Shown piece after piece: positions 7,884-16,502 of a stretch of 64,000 nucleotides of DNA. The stretch is from positions 1-64,000 of the forward strand of contig JAEZXR010000127.1 of assembly GCA_023419605.1 (NCBI GenBank), in the 5' to 3' direction. The stretch's first letter is position 1; each line of letters begins with the position of its first letter. The position numbers and the translations under genes are program-made. The stretch comes from Bacillota bacterium (GTDB lineage: Bacteria > Bacillota > Clostridia > Acetivibrionales > JAEZXR01). Below the pieces are notes generated by a model that was given only the letters and a program-made list of their open reading frames with translations, made no database searches and had not been told where the DNA came from.

Positions 7884-8435
7884 ATGTCTAGAATTGGTAA
7901 GCTGCCTATAGCTGTACCTAAGGGTGTAGAAATAAAGGTAGACGCGGATAACGTAGTTACCGTTAAAGGACAAAAGGGAACTCTGACAAAAGAGTTGCAT
8001 AAGGATATGATTATAACAGTGGAGAATGGATCTGCAACTGTACAGAGACCGTCAGATGAAAAGATTCATAAATCGCTCCACGGCCTGACAAGGACGCTTC
8101 TCAACAATATGGTTGAGGGAGTTACGAAAGGCTTTGAAAAAGCTCTCGATATCAACGGTGTTGGTTACAGAGCGCAAAAACAGGGCAAGAAGCTTGTTCT
8201 TACTTTAGGATACTCACATCCTGTTGAAATGGAAGAGCCTGCAGGTATTACTGTTGAGGTTCCAGCTCAAAACAAAATCATTGTTAAGGGAATGGACAAA
8301 CAGGCAGTAGGTGAATTCGCTGCGAAGATCCGCAGTAAGAGAGAGCCTGAACCTTATAAGGGTAAAGGTATTAAGTACGAAACTGAGGTAATCAGACGTA
8401 AAGAAGGTAAAACAGGTGGTAAAGGTAAGAAGTAG
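7884..8435 (+). CDS. rplF: 50S ribosomal protein L6
   Basis: The 183-aa protein has the two-domain L6 structure, with MSRIGKLPIAVPKGV at the start and the conserved PEPYKGKGIKYETEVIRRKEGK near the end. The ATG at 7884 is preferred over an in-frame GTG at 7875, because GGAGGTG (7871-7877) overlaps that GTG. L6 lies near the factor-binding site. Confidence 0.96.
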   Translation: MSRIGKLPIAVPKGVEIKVDADNVVTVKGQKGTLTKELHKDMIITVENGSATVQRPSDEKIHKSLHGLTRTLLNNMVEGVTKGFEKALDINGVGYRAQKQGKKLVLTLGYSHPVEMEEPAGITVEVPAQNKIIVKGMDKQAVGEFAAKIRSKREPEPYKGKGIKYETEVIRRKEGKTGGKGKK

Positions 8436-8451
8436 GAAGGAGTGAGAAGAA

Positions 8452-8820
8452 ATGATAAATAAGCCCAACAGTAATACAATAAGGCTTAGAAAACACAGCA
8501 GGGTTCGTAAAAAGATCGAGGGCACTACAGAACGTCCAAGATTGTGTGTTTTCAGAAGCTTGAACCACATATATGCACAAATTATCGACGATATGCATGG
8601 GAACACTCTTGTAGCTGCTTCTACGATTGATGAAGCGCTTAAGGGCAAAGTTGCTTTCGGTGGAAACAAGGAAGCAGCAAAAGAAGTTGGCAAGCTTATA
8701 GCTCAGAAAGCTCTTGACAAAGGTATCAAAACTGTCGTATTTGACAGAGGCGGATACATCTACCACGGTAGAGTAAAAGAGCTTGCAGATGCTGCAAGAG
8801 AAGCCGGATTGGAATTTTAG
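8452..8820 (+). CDS. rplR: 50S ribosomal protein L18
   Basis: The 122-aa product has the 5S rRNA-binding family pattern (RLCVFRSLNHIYAQIIDD, VVFDRGGYIYHGRVKELADAAREAGL). L18, L5 and L25 form the 5S complex. AAGGAG precedes the ATG at 8452. Confidence 0.97.
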   Translation: MINKPNSNTIRLRKHSRVRKKIEGTTERPRLCVFRSLNHIYAQIIDDMHGNTLVAASTIDEALKGKVAFGGNKEAAKEVGKLIAQKALDKGIKTVVFDRGGYIYHGRVKELADAAREAGLEF

Positions 8821-8838
8821 TAGAAGGAGGGAAAAGAA

Positions 8839-9339
8839 TTGCAACGTATAGATGCTAGCACATTAGATCTTAAAGAAAAGGTAGTTAATATAGGCCGTGT
8901 AACCAAGGTTGTTAAAGGTGGTAGAAACTTCCGTTTCAGCGCCCTCGTTGTAGTTGGCGACGAGAATGGCCACGTAGGTACCGGTATGGGTAAAGCTGCC
9001 GAAATTCCTGATGCAATCAGAAAAGGTATAGAAGATGCAAAGAAAAACCTTATAAAAGTACCTCTGGTTGATACTACAGTTCCTCATGAGGCTATAGGGG
9101 AATACGGCGCAGGTAAGGTATTGTTGAAACCAGCCGGAGCCGGTACTGGAGTTATTGCAGGTGGACCTGTTAGAGCGGTTCTTGAACTGGCAGGAATTCG
9201 TGACATCAGAACGAAGTCACTCGGATCCAACAATCCTATCAACATGGTTCATGCAACAATCGAAGGTCTTGCTATGATGAGAACTGCTGAAGAAGTAGCT
9301 AAACTTCGTGGTAAAACTGTCGAAGAAATATTAGGATAG
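8839..9339 (+). CDS. rpsE: 30S ribosomal protein S5
   Basis: The 166-aa product contains the S5 double-stranded RNA-binding domain (GRVTKVVKGGRNFRFSALVVVGD) and the C-terminal domain (AVLELAGIRDIRTKSLGSNN). S5 acts in decoding fidelity. Translation begins at TTG 8839 after AAGGAGGG. Confidence 0.97.
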   Translation: MQRIDASTLDLKEKVVNIGRVTKVVKGGRNFRFSALVVVGDENGHVGTGMGKAAEIPDAIRKGIEDAKKNLIKVPLVDTTVPHEAIGEYGAGKVLLKPAGAGTGVIAGGPVRAVLELAGIRDIRTKSLGSNNPINMVHATIEGLAMMRTAEEVAKLRGKTVEEILG

Positions 9340-9351
9340 GAGGTCATTAAA

Positions 9352-9531
9352 GTGGCAAAGTTGAAAGTAACTCTGGTAAAGAGTATAAACAAGGCAAAAG
9401 AAGATCAAGTTGCTACTGTAAAAGCTCTCGGTTTGAGAAAAATCAGGAGTACAGTTGAGCAAAATGACACTCCTCAAATTAGAGGTATGATTAAAAAAGT
9501 TTCTCACCTTATAAGCGTTGAGGAAATATAA
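9352..9531 (+). CDS. rpmD: 50S ribosomal protein L30
   Basis: This short gene encodes 59 aa from GTG 9352: MAKLKVTLVKSINKAKED, then a core with LGLRKIRSTV and RGMIKKVSHLISVEEI, matching L30. It lies between rpsE and rplO exactly where L30 is expected. AGGAGGT lies before the GTG. Confidence 0.95.
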   Translation: MAKLKVTLVKSINKAKEDQVATVKALGLRKIRSTVEQNDTPQIRGMIKKVSHLISVEEI

Positions 9532-9548
9532 GAGGGAGGTGTAGACCT

Positions 9549-9992
9549 ATGAAACTGTTCGAGTTACAGCCAGCACCTGGCGCTAAAAGAGCTCCCATGA
9601 GGAAAGGTAGAGGTGCCGGTTCAGGAAACGGTAAGACTGCAGGTAAGGGACACAAGGGACAAAATGCCCGTGCCGGCGGTGGCGTAAGACCTGGGTTTGA
9701 AGGTGGACAGATGCCTCTCTACAGAAGAATGCCAAAGAGAGGTTTCAACAACAAAAGATTTGCAAACCTGTATACAGAAGTTAACCTTGCACAGCTTAAC
9801 AAGTTTGAAGATGGTACGGTAGTAACTGCTGAGCTGCTTGAGGAAAACGGCGTTATCAGCAAAATAAATGATGGAGTAGCGATCTTAGGTAACGGTGAAT
9901 TGACAAAGAAACTCACAGTTAAAGCTGCTAAATTTACTAAGACGGCTTCACAAAAGATAGAGGCTGCAGGAGGAAAGGTAGAGGTGATATAG
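9549..9992 (+). CDS. rplO: 50S ribosomal protein L15
   Basis: The 147-aa product has the glycine- and lysine-rich N-terminus of L15 (RKGRGAGSGNGKTAGKGHKGQNAR) and the C-terminal KAAKFTKTASQKIEAAGGKVEVI. L15 acts late in 50S assembly. GGGAGGTG precedes the ATG. It ends one base before the secY start. Confidence 0.96.
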   Translation: MKLFELQPAPGAKRAPMRKGRGAGSGNGKTAGKGHKGQNARAGGGVRPGFEGGQMPLYRRMPKRGFNNKRFANLYTEVNLAQLNKFEDGTVVTAELLEENGVISKINDGVAILGNGELTKKLTVKAAKFTKTASQKIEAAGGKVEVI

Positions 9993-9993
9993 T

Positions 9994-11283
9994 ATGGGGG
10001 GTATGCTCGAAACATTGAGGAATGCCTGGAAAATCCCAGATTTGCGTAGAAAGATAATGATTACTGTAATGCTGTTATTAGTTTACAGACTCGGTTCATT
10101 TATCCCCGTACCAGGACTTGACCCTGTCCAGTTGGAACATTTATTAGGCCAGGGCGGAAATCTTTTAGGATTTCTGGATATAGTCTCAGGTGGTGCTTTT
10201 AAAAACGCAACGATTTTCGCAATGAGTATTACACCATACATTAACGCCTCTATTATAATGCAGTTGTTAACAGTAGCTATCCCCAGACTCGAGCTTCTTG
10301 CCAAGGAAGGGGAAGAAGGTAGAAAGATTATTGCTCAGTACACAAGGTACGGAACTGTTGTACTGGGCTTCCTGCAAGCAATCGGTTACTATTTCATGTT
10401 AGGTGGTGCGATTGTTGGAGGAAAAACTTTTGTAACATTCATTACCATTACCTTATCCTTCACAGCAGGTACAGCGTTCCTGATGTGGCTGGGTGAGCAA
10501 ATCACCGAATATGGAATCGGTAACGGTATTTCCCTTATCATCTTTGCAGGTATCGTGTCAAGGGGACCGGCAGGCCTGAGAACGTTGATCCAATATTATC
10601 AGGCAGGAACTCTCGGACCTGGCATTGTTGGTGTACTGGTAATACTGTTCATAATTGCTGTTTTTGTGGCTGTTATAGCGGCTGTTATCTGGGTACAGCA
10701 GGCGGAAAGAAGAGTTCCTGTGCAGTATGCTAAGAGAGTAGTCGGAAGGAAAATGTACGGAGGACAAAGCACACATATACCGATCAAGGTTAACCTTGCC
10801 GGTGTTATTCCGATCATTTTCGCAATGTCCATCATGGCATTCCCCGCTACTATCGTGCAACTTTTCTTCTCAGGTTCCAGCAACTGGTTCGTTAGATGGA
10901 TTGTTAATTCACAGGGAAGCATTTGGTACGCAGTTATTAATGCATTATTGATCATGTTCTTTACATTCTTTTACACCGTTATTGTATTTAACCCTGTAGA
11001 ACTTGCAAACAACATGAAGAAAAATGGTGGTTTTATCCCTGGTATTCGTCCTGGAAAACCAACTTCCGATTATATTTCTAAAGTATTGAACAGAATCACC
11101 TGGTTTGGTGGCTTGTTCCTGGCACTGATCACAATCGTTCCAAGCTTGCTGGCATTTACCGGCATAAAGAACGTTTGGTTTGGTGGTACGGCAGTATTGA
11201 TCCTTGTTGGTGTTGCGTTGGATACTGTTAAACAGATAGAATCGCAAATGTTAATGAGACACTACAAAGGCTTCCTTGAATAG
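9994..11283 (+). CDS. secY: Protein translocase subunit SecY
   Basis: The 429-aa integral membrane protein forms the SecYEG channel. Ten hydrophobic segments can be followed, with the plug-region sequence SGGAFKNATIFAMSITPYINASI and the cytoplasmic loop containing QQAERRVPVQYAKR, both classic SecY. The ATG at 9994 is used here; a second ATG at 10003 is possible. It is the last spc gene before a 177-bp gap with no clear feature. Confidence 0.97.
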   Translation: MGGMLETLRNAWKIPDLRRKIMITVMLLLVYRLGSFIPVPGLDPVQLEHLLGQGGNLLGFLDIVSGGAFKNATIFAMSITPYINASIIMQLLTVAIPRLELLAKEGEEGRKIIAQYTRYGTVVLGFLQAIGYYFMLGGAIVGGKTFVTFITITLSFTAGTAFLMWLGEQITEYGIGNGISLIIFAGIVSRGPAGLRTLIQYYQAGTLGPGIVGVLVILFIIAVFVAVIAAVIWVQQAERRVPVQYAKRVVGRKMYGGQSTHIPIKVNLAGVIPIIFAMSIMAFPATIVQLFFSGSSNWFVRWIVNSQGSIWYAVINALLIMFFTFFYTVIVFNPVELANNMKKNGGFIPGIRPGKPTSDYISKVLNRITWFGGLFLALITIVPSLLAFTGIKNVWFGGTAVLILVGVALDTVKQIESQMLMRHYKGFLE

Positions 11284-11460
11284 TGTGATGGGCTCGAGGC
11301 ACGAAGCTTACATGGCTGAGTGCTTAGAGCTTTACGCATGAAAAGTACTTTTCTTTGATATGTGCTATTGTATTGAAAAAGGGAGAAAAGTATGGGTCAG
11401 AACGGCTTGTGATGAGAAATAAGTGTCAAAAGCTGGTTTGACTATAAGGAGGGTTTCGAT

Positions 11461-12108
11461 ATGAGATTAATCTTATTAGGGGCACCTGGTGCTGGAAAAG
11501 GTACACAGGCAGTATTGTTATCAGAGAGGTTTGGTATTCCTCATATATCTACGGGTGATATTTTTAGAAGCAATATCAAAAGTGGCACTGAACTTGGTAA
11601 AAAGGCGAAAGAGTATATCGATAAAGGACTGTTGGTTCCGGATGAACTTACTGTTGATATTGTAAAAGATCGACTCCAGCAGCCGGATTGCGATAAAGGA
11701 TTTATCCTCGATGGCTTTCCAAGGACAATACCACAAGCTGATTTCCTTGAAAAAGCATTGCTTGAAATGGGAGTCAGTCTTGATGCAGTCCTAAATATTC
11801 ATGTGGAAGATGGGGAAATTATACAAAGAATGTCCGGAAGGAGAACCTGCCCTAACTGTGGCAAGAGTTTCCATGTGGTGTTTAATCCTCCCAAGATTGA
11901 GAATGTTTGTGACAATTGTAAATCAAATCTGGTTCAGAGAGCGGATGATAAGGAAGAAACAGTGATTGAGAGGTTGAGGACCTATCATCAGCAAACAGAG
12001 CCACTGATCGAATACTACAACAAAAAGGGTAAACTCGTAACAGCAGTTGGCCAGGAGAAACTTGAGGAAACATCAATGGAAGTTTTAAGGGCTTTAGGTG
12101 TAAATTAA
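11461..12108 (+). CDS. adk: Adenylate kinase
   Basis: The 215-aa enzyme interconverts ATP+AMP and 2 ADP. The P-loop GAPGAGKGTQ is at residues 7-16 and the DGFPRT motif is near residue 84. The LID domain carries four cysteines (CPNCGK and CDNCK), the zinc-binding form common in Gram-positive bacteria. AAGGAGGG precedes the ATG, and map begins directly after its stop. Confidence 0.97.
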   Translation: MRLILLGAPGAGKGTQAVLLSERFGIPHISTGDIFRSNIKSGTELGKKAKEYIDKGLLVPDELTVDIVKDRLQQPDCDKGFILDGFPRTIPQADFLEKALLEMGVSLDAVLNIHVEDGEIIQRMSGRRTCPNCGKSFHVVFNPPKIENVCDNCKSNLVQRADDKEETVIERLRTYHQQTEPLIEYYNKKGKLVTAVGQEKLEETSMEVLRALGVN

Positions 12109-12876
12109 ATGATATCAATAAAGTCAAAAAATGAAATTGAATTAATGAAGAGGGCCGGTGCGTTGGTTGCTTTGGTTCTTGAGAAGATCGGTGAAGCTGT
12201 AAAACCTGGAGTTACAACACAGGATTTGGACAGGATTGCCGAAGAGATCATCACAAAGAACGGGGCCAAACCATCATTTAAAGGCTATAAGGGACTTCCT
12301 GGTGCGATTGATTATCCTGCAAGCATCTGTGCATCAGTAAATAATGAAGTTGTACACGGGATACCTGGTTTAAATTTGTTAAAAGATGGCGATATTATCA
12401 GTATTGACGTCGGGGCCTACTTGGATGGATTCCATGGGGATGCAGCGAGGACCTTCGCAGTGGGTACCATATCGGAGAATGCCAGGAAGCTTATTGAAGT
12501 GACTCGGCAGAGCTTTTATGAAGGAATTCAGAGAGCAGTTGCCGGCAACAGAATATTCGATATAGCTTCAGCGGTTCAGGATTATGTGGAAGCACATGGT
12601 TTCACCGTCGTAAGGGATTATATCGGGCATGGTATCGGACGAAACCTCCATGAGTCACCGGAAGTCCCCAATTACCGGACCAGGAACAGGGGACCGAGAC
12701 TTGAAAAAGGGATGACCATCGCAGTCGAACCTATGGTAAATGCGGGAGACTGGCAGGTCAATATACTTTCAAACAAGTGGACGGTTGTAACGTTGGACGG
12801 AAGCCTGTCGGCGCACTACGAAAACACTATAGCCATCACAGAGGGTGAGCCCTTGATTTTGACAAAGCTTAGCTAA
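12109..12876 (+). CDS. map: Methionine aminopeptidase, type I
   Basis: The 255-aa metalloprotease removes initiator Met. Conserved metal ligands are visible: DVGAYLDGFHGDAARTF (two Asp), the GHGIGRNLHE histidine, the VEPMV glutamate and a distal Glu in HYENTIAI. Its ATG directly abuts the adk stop, implying coupled translation. Confidence 0.97.
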   Translation: MISIKSKNEIELMKRAGALVALVLEKIGEAVKPGVTTQDLDRIAEEIITKNGAKPSFKGYKGLPGAIDYPASICASVNNEVVHGIPGLNLLKDGDIISIDVGAYLDGFHGDAARTFAVGTISENARKLIEVTRQSFYEGIQRAVAGNRIFDIASAVQDYVEAHGFTVVRDYIGHGIGRNLHESPEVPNYRTRNRGPRLEKGMTIAVEPMVNAGDWQVNILSNKWTVVTLDGSLSAHYENTIAITEGEPLILTKLS

Positions 12877-12904
12877 AGCCAGGCTGTTAGCAGAGGTGAG
12901 ATTT

Positions 12905-13222
12905 TTGGATATTACCTTAGGCCAAGTTGTTTTTTCTAAGGCTGGAAGAGATGCTGGTAAAAGGTTTATAGTAATCGGTGTTGTTGATGAAGCACATGTG
13001 TTGATTTCAGATGGAGACCTTAGAAGAATTGAGAAACCTAAAAAAAAGAAGGCAAAGCATTTAGGGCTTACGGAGAACGTAGTTGCAGCCTTGAGTGAAA
13101 AACTTACAAACAAACTCAAGGTAACCAACTCTGAAATACGAAAAGCTCTGGCGGCTTTGGATGATGGCCGGGAGAGTACTAATTTGGAGCCTGATGAAGG
13201 TTTAAAACAAGGAGGTTTTTGA
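12905..13222 (+). CDS. KOW-domain, L14e-like RNA-binding protein
   Basis: This 105-aa basic protein begins DITLGQVVFSKAGRDAGKRF, a KOW-type start, followed by a lysine-rich stretch (KPKKKKAKH) and a charged tail. Small KOW proteins between map and infA are common in Clostridia; their function is not established, though ribosome or RNA binding is likely. The TTG at 12905 is chosen because GAGGTGAG lies 5 bases before it; an upstream GTG at 12896 overlaps that site. Confidence 0.75.
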   Translation: MDITLGQVVFSKAGRDAGKRFIVIGVVDEAHVLISDGDLRRIEKPKKKKAKHLGLTENVVAALSEKLTNKLKVTNSEIRKALAALDDGRESTNLEPDEGLKQGGF

Positions 13223-13224
13223 TT

Positions 13225-13443
13225 TTGTCTAAGGATGACGTTATTGAAGTAGAGGGTACCGTAATAGAAGCATTGCCCAATGCAATGTTTCAGGTTGAGC
13301 TTGAGAATGGGCATAAAGTACTGGCTCATATATCAGGCAAGCTTAGAATGAATTTTATTAGGATTTTGCCAGGGGATAAAGTAACAATTGAACTCTCACC
13401 TTATGACCTAACCCGTGGTAGAATTACGTGGAGAGCGAAGTAA
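13225..13443 (+). CDS. infA: Translation initiation factor IF-1
   Basis: The 72-aa OB-fold protein reads MSKDDVIEVEGTVIEALPN and ends with LTRGRITWRAK, typical IF-1. It binds the A site during initiation. The TTG at 13225 gives the family start; a TTG two codons earlier (13219) is less well spaced from AAGGAGG (13209-13215). Confidence 0.96.
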   Translation: MSKDDVIEVEGTVIEALPNAMFQVELENGHKVLAHISGKLRMNFIRILPGDKVTIELSPYDLTRGRITWRAK

Positions 13444-13460
13444 TTGGAGGAGGGTAAGCA

Positions 13461-13574
13461 ATGAAAGTTAAACCATCTGTTAAAGTTATTTGCGAAAAGT
13501 GCAAAATAATTAGAAGAAAAGGCAGAGTAATGGTTATCTGCGAAAATCCAAAGCACAAACAAAAACAAGGTTAA
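13461..13574 (+). CDS. rpmJ: 50S ribosomal protein L36, zinc type
   Basis: The reading frame encodes 37 aa, MKVKPSVKVICEKCKIIRR and then a tail with CENPKH. The CxxC...C....H layout is the zinc-binding form of L36. It is in the standard place between infA and rpsM, after GGAGGAGGG. Confidence 0.96.
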   Translation: MKVKPSVKVICEKCKIIRRKGRVMVICENPKHKQKQG

Positions 13575-13578
13575 ATTT

Positions 13579-13824
13579 TAGTTGACAGTTGACAGTTGAC
13601 AGTATATAATAATTCAATGGTTTTTCATGTATGAATTATGAGAAAACTGACAACTTCAGTTGTCAATTATGTTGTTATTATCATCATGGGCGGCTGTATG
13701 GCATACGATTGACCTCTCGTGCTATATCCATGGATGTTAATTTAATATATAAAGTATTTATTGACGGCAGTGACTTCCTATTTTAGACAGTGCAAAAAGA
13801 CTGTCAGTTGTCAACTGTCAACTA
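13579..13824 (+). mobile_element. MITE-like element with 25-bp inverted ends
   Basis: A 246-bp stretch without a gene is bounded by imperfect inverted repeats of 25 bp (left 13579-13603, right 13800-13824) differing at two positions. The left end is built of three tandem GTTGACA units and the right end has the complement. The outermost bases are TA at both ends, as expected for TA-target elements. A matching internal palindrome TGACAACT-tc-AGTTGTCA lies at 13648-13665. It has no transposase, so it would depend on an enzyme elsewhere. Confidence 0.75.
13582..13610 (+). promoter_or_regulatory. Perfect consensus sigma-A promoter in the MITE end
   Basis: TTGACA at 13582-13587 and TATAAT at 13605-13610 are exactly 17 bp apart, a 12/12 match to consensus. 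The -35 is supplied by the inverted-repeat end itself. It reads toward rpsM, so the element may drive the alpha operon on its own. Confidence 0.75.
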
Positions 13825-13853
13825 GCGAACTTTTATTGGAGGTGTAAAGGAAG

Positions 13854-14225
13854 ATGGCTCGTATAGCTGGTGTTGATTTACCTAGGGAAAAAAGGGTAGA
13901 AATCGGCTTGACTTATATTTATGGTATTGGAAGAGCTAAATCAAACGAAATCCTTGCAAACACAGGAATTAGTCCTGATACAAGGGTTAGAGATTTGACT
14001 GATGACGAAATAAGCAAACTTAGAGAAATGATTGATAAAGAATATAAGGTTGAAGGTGACCTCAGAAGGGAAATTGCCCTTAATATCAAACGATTGATCG
14101 AAATCGGATGCTACAGAGGCAGAAGGCATAGAATGGGCCTTCCCGTAAGAGGACAAAGGACCAAGACCAATGCAAGGACAAGAAAAGGTCCTAAGAAGAC
14201 TGTAGGAGTACAAAGAAAGAAATAG
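13854..14225 (+). CDS. rpsM: 30S ribosomal protein S13
   Basis: The 123-aa product begins MARIAGVDLPREKRVEIGLTYI and has the C-terminal basic tail (LPVRGQRTKTNARTRKGPKK) that contacts tRNA. S13 forms the head bridge with S19. TGGAGGTG precedes the ATG. It is the first alpha-operon gene after the MITE. Confidence 0.97.
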   Translation: MARIAGVDLPREKRVEIGLTYIYGIGRAKSNEILANTGISPDTRVRDLTDDEISKLREMIDKEYKVEGDLRREIALNIKRLIEIGCYRGRRHRMGLPVRGQRTKTNARTRKGPKKTVGVQRKK

Positions 14226-14246
14226 TTAAAGGAGGTTGGCGTTTAA

Positions 14247-14651
14247 ATGGCAACTAAGACTGCTGGTGCGAAAAGGGCTACCAGAAAAAGAAGAGAACGT
14301 AAAAACATTGAACGTGGTGCAGCTCATATACGTTCAACTTTTAACAATACAATCGTGACCCTGACTGACACAGCCGGAAATGCATTATCTTGGGCTAGTG
14401 CGGGCGGATTGGGCTTCAGAGGGTCCAAGAAGAGCACTCCGTTTGCTGCGCAGATGGCTGCAGAAACTGCTGCAAAGGCTGCTATGGAACACGGTTTGAA
14501 ATCTGTTGAAGTATATGTTAAAGGCCCCGGCGCTGGAAGAGAAGCAGCAATCAGGGCATTACAAGCTGCAGGACTTGAAGTTAGCCTTATTAAAGATGTA
14601 ACTCCAATTCCTCATAATGGCTGTAGACCACCGAAAAGAAGAAGAGTGTAA
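14247..14651 (+). CDS. rpsK: 30S ribosomal protein S11
   Basis: The 134-aa product has the S11 core (AHIRSTFNNTIVTLTDTAGN, VYVKGPGAGREAAIRALQ) and the typical end (THIP-like region VTPIPHNGCRPPKRRRV). S11 shapes the mRNA exit platform. AAAGGAGG lies upstream. Confidence 0.97.
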   Translation: MATKTAGAKRATRKRRERKNIERGAAHIRSTFNNTIVTLTDTAGNALSWASAGGLGFRGSKKSTPFAAQMAAETAAKAAMEHGLKSVEVYVKGPGAGREAAIRALQAAGLEVSLIKDVTPIPHNGCRPPKRRRV

Positions 14652-14668
14652 TGGAGGTGTAAAAATAA

Positions 14669-15292
14669 ATGGCAAGATATACTGATGCATCCTGTAGGCT
14701 TTGCCGTAGAGAAGGCGAAAAGCTTTTTCTGAAAGGCGAAAGATGCTATACAAATAAATGTGCAGTAGCAAGAAGAGCATATGCTCCAGGACAACACGGA
14801 CAGCAGAAGAAGAAGTTATCCGAATACGGTATCCAGCTCCGTGAAAAACAGAAGGCAAGAAGATATTATGGAATACTGGAAGGACAGTTCAGAACTTATT
14901 TTGAAATGGCTTCCAAGCAAAAGGGTATTACAGGTGAAAACCTGTTGCAAATTCTGGAAACCAGGCTGGATAACGTAGTATACAGACTCGGTTTAGGCGG
15001 TTCAAGGCCTGAATCCAGACAGTTGGTAATCCACGCTCACTTTACGGTTAACGGCAAGAAGGTAAACATTCCTTCCTACTTGTTAAAGGTTGGCGATGTG
15101 ATTGCGGTTAAGGAAACTTCAAGGCAGGTAGAGAAGTTCAAAGCTGTTGCTGAAGGCGCAACCAGGTTAGTACCGAAGTGGCTCGAATTCAATGCAGAAA
15201 CACTTACAGGTAAGGTTATTGCTCTTCCTACAAGAGAAGACATTGATCTGCCGCTGAAGGAACACTTGATTGTTGAGTTGTACTCCAAATAA
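14669..15292 (+). CDS. rpsD: 30S ribosomal protein S4
   Basis: The 207-aa product combines an N-terminal four-cysteine zinc region (CRLCRREGEK, CYTNKCAVARR) with the S4 RNA-binding domain (LETRLDNVVYRLGL). S4 nucleates 30S assembly and in some bacteria represses the alpha operon. A 154-bp gap to rpoA follows. Confidence 0.97.
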   Translation: MARYTDASCRLCRREGEKLFLKGERCYTNKCAVARRAYAPGQHGQQKKKLSEYGIQLREKQKARRYYGILEGQFRTYFEMASKQKGITGENLLQILETRLDNVVYRLGLGGSRPESRQLVIHAHFTVNGKKVNIPSYLLKVGDVIAVKETSRQVEKFKAVAEGATRLVPKWLEFNAETLTGKVIALPTREDIDLPLKEHLIVELYSK

Positions 15293-15446
15293 TAGTATAG
15301 CTTACTAGCTTTTATATCTGAAGTACGAGGAAGCACATTGAGCGGAAGAGATAAATGTCGTAACAGACATGATATAGAGAGATAAAGTATTATAAATCAG
15401 TTGCCCTCAGGAATAAAAGAAAAAGCTTGTTAAGGGAGGGTTTTTG

Positions 15447-16394
15447 GTGATTGAAATAGAAAAGCCTAAAATTGAATGTGTCGCTACCAGCGAAGACAAT
15501 ACCTATGGTAAGTTTGTCGTAGAACCTCTTGAAAGAGGATACGGGATTACTCTGGGAAATTCGCTCAGACGTATACTGCTATCATCATTACCGGGTGTGG
15601 CTGTCAACTCTATAAAGGTTGACGGAGTTCTTCATGAATTCTCAACCATACCGGGTGTGGTGGAAGATGTAACCGAAATCATACTCAACATTAAAGGATT
15701 ATCCTTGAAACTTCACAGCGAAGGGCCAAAGGTAATTTATATCGATGCTGACGGGGAAGGCCCTGTTACAGCAGGAGATATAAAAGCCGATGCAGATGTT
15801 GAGATATTGAATCCTGATCTTCATATTGCTACATTAAATGGAGATCACAGGATGTACATGGAAATGGTAATCAGTAAAGGCAGAGGTTATATTTCTGCAG
15901 ATAAGAACAAGCAGACTGGCCAGCCCATAGGAGTTATTCCTGTGGATTCCATTTACACACCTGTTACAAAGGTGAACTACACCGTTGAAAATACACGTGT
16001 AGGGCAGGTTACCGATTATGACAAACTGACTCTGGAAGTTTGGACCAACGGTAGCATTAAGCCAGATGAAGCAATAAGTCTGGGCGCAAAAATACTCAGT
16101 GAGCACCTGAATCTCTTCATCGACCTTTCAGACCAAGCGAAGCATACGGAAATTATGGTTGAAAAGGAAGAAACCAAGAAGGAAAAGGTTCTGGAAATGA
16201 CAATTGAAGAGCTGGATCTGTCGGTAAGATCTTACAACTGCTTGAAGAGGGCAGGAATCAATACGGTAGAAGATCTGACAAACAGAACGGAAGAAGATAT
16301 GATGAAGGTAAGAAACCTGGGAAGAAAGTCTCTGGAAGAAGTCCTTCAGAAGCTTCAAGCTCTTGGCTTGTCACTTGCTCCGAGCGAAGACTAA
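15447..16394 (+). CDS. rpoA: RNA polymerase subunit alpha
   Basis: The 315-aa subunit has the N-terminal assembly domain (GYGITLGNSLRRILLSSLPG at residues ~33-52) and a C-terminal domain with SVRSYNCLKRAGINTVEDL and KVRNLGRKSLEEV, which contacts UP elements and activators. GTG 15447 follows GGGAGGG at 6 bases; TTG 15444 is also in frame but too close. Confidence 0.97.
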   Translation: MIEIEKPKIECVATSEDNTYGKFVVEPLERGYGITLGNSLRRILLSSLPGVAVNSIKVDGVLHEFSTIPGVVEDVTEIILNIKGLSLKLHSEGPKVIYIDADGEGPVTAGDIKADADVEILNPDLHIATLNGDHRMYMEMVISKGRGYISADKNKQTGQPIGVIPVDSIYTPVTKVNYTVENTRVGQVTDYDKLTLEVWTNGSIKPDEAISLGAKILSEHLNLFIDLSDQAKHTEIMVEKEETKKEKVLEMTIEELDLSVRSYNCLKRAGINTVEDLTNRTEEDMMKVRNLGRKSLEEVLQKLQALGLSLAPSED

Positions 16395-16399
16395 AATCC

Positions 16400-16478
16400 A
16401 ATTGAGAATTGAAAATTGAAGATTGAGAATTAGAAATGGAAATTGAAGGAGCGAACATTCTCCATTCTCAATTCTCGG
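16400..16478. repeat. Short inverted-repeat element between rpoA and rplQ
   Basis: A 79-bp A/T-rich stretch made of GAGAATTGA-type units ends in imperfect inverted repeats of about 20 bp: GAGAATTG at 16404-16411 pairs CAATTCTC at 16469-16476 and continues with a few mismatches. It resembles degenerate MITEs and could form a hairpin between the two coding regions. Confidence 0.55.
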
Positions 16479-16502
16479 TTAAATAAGCGGGGAGGTATAA
16501 AG

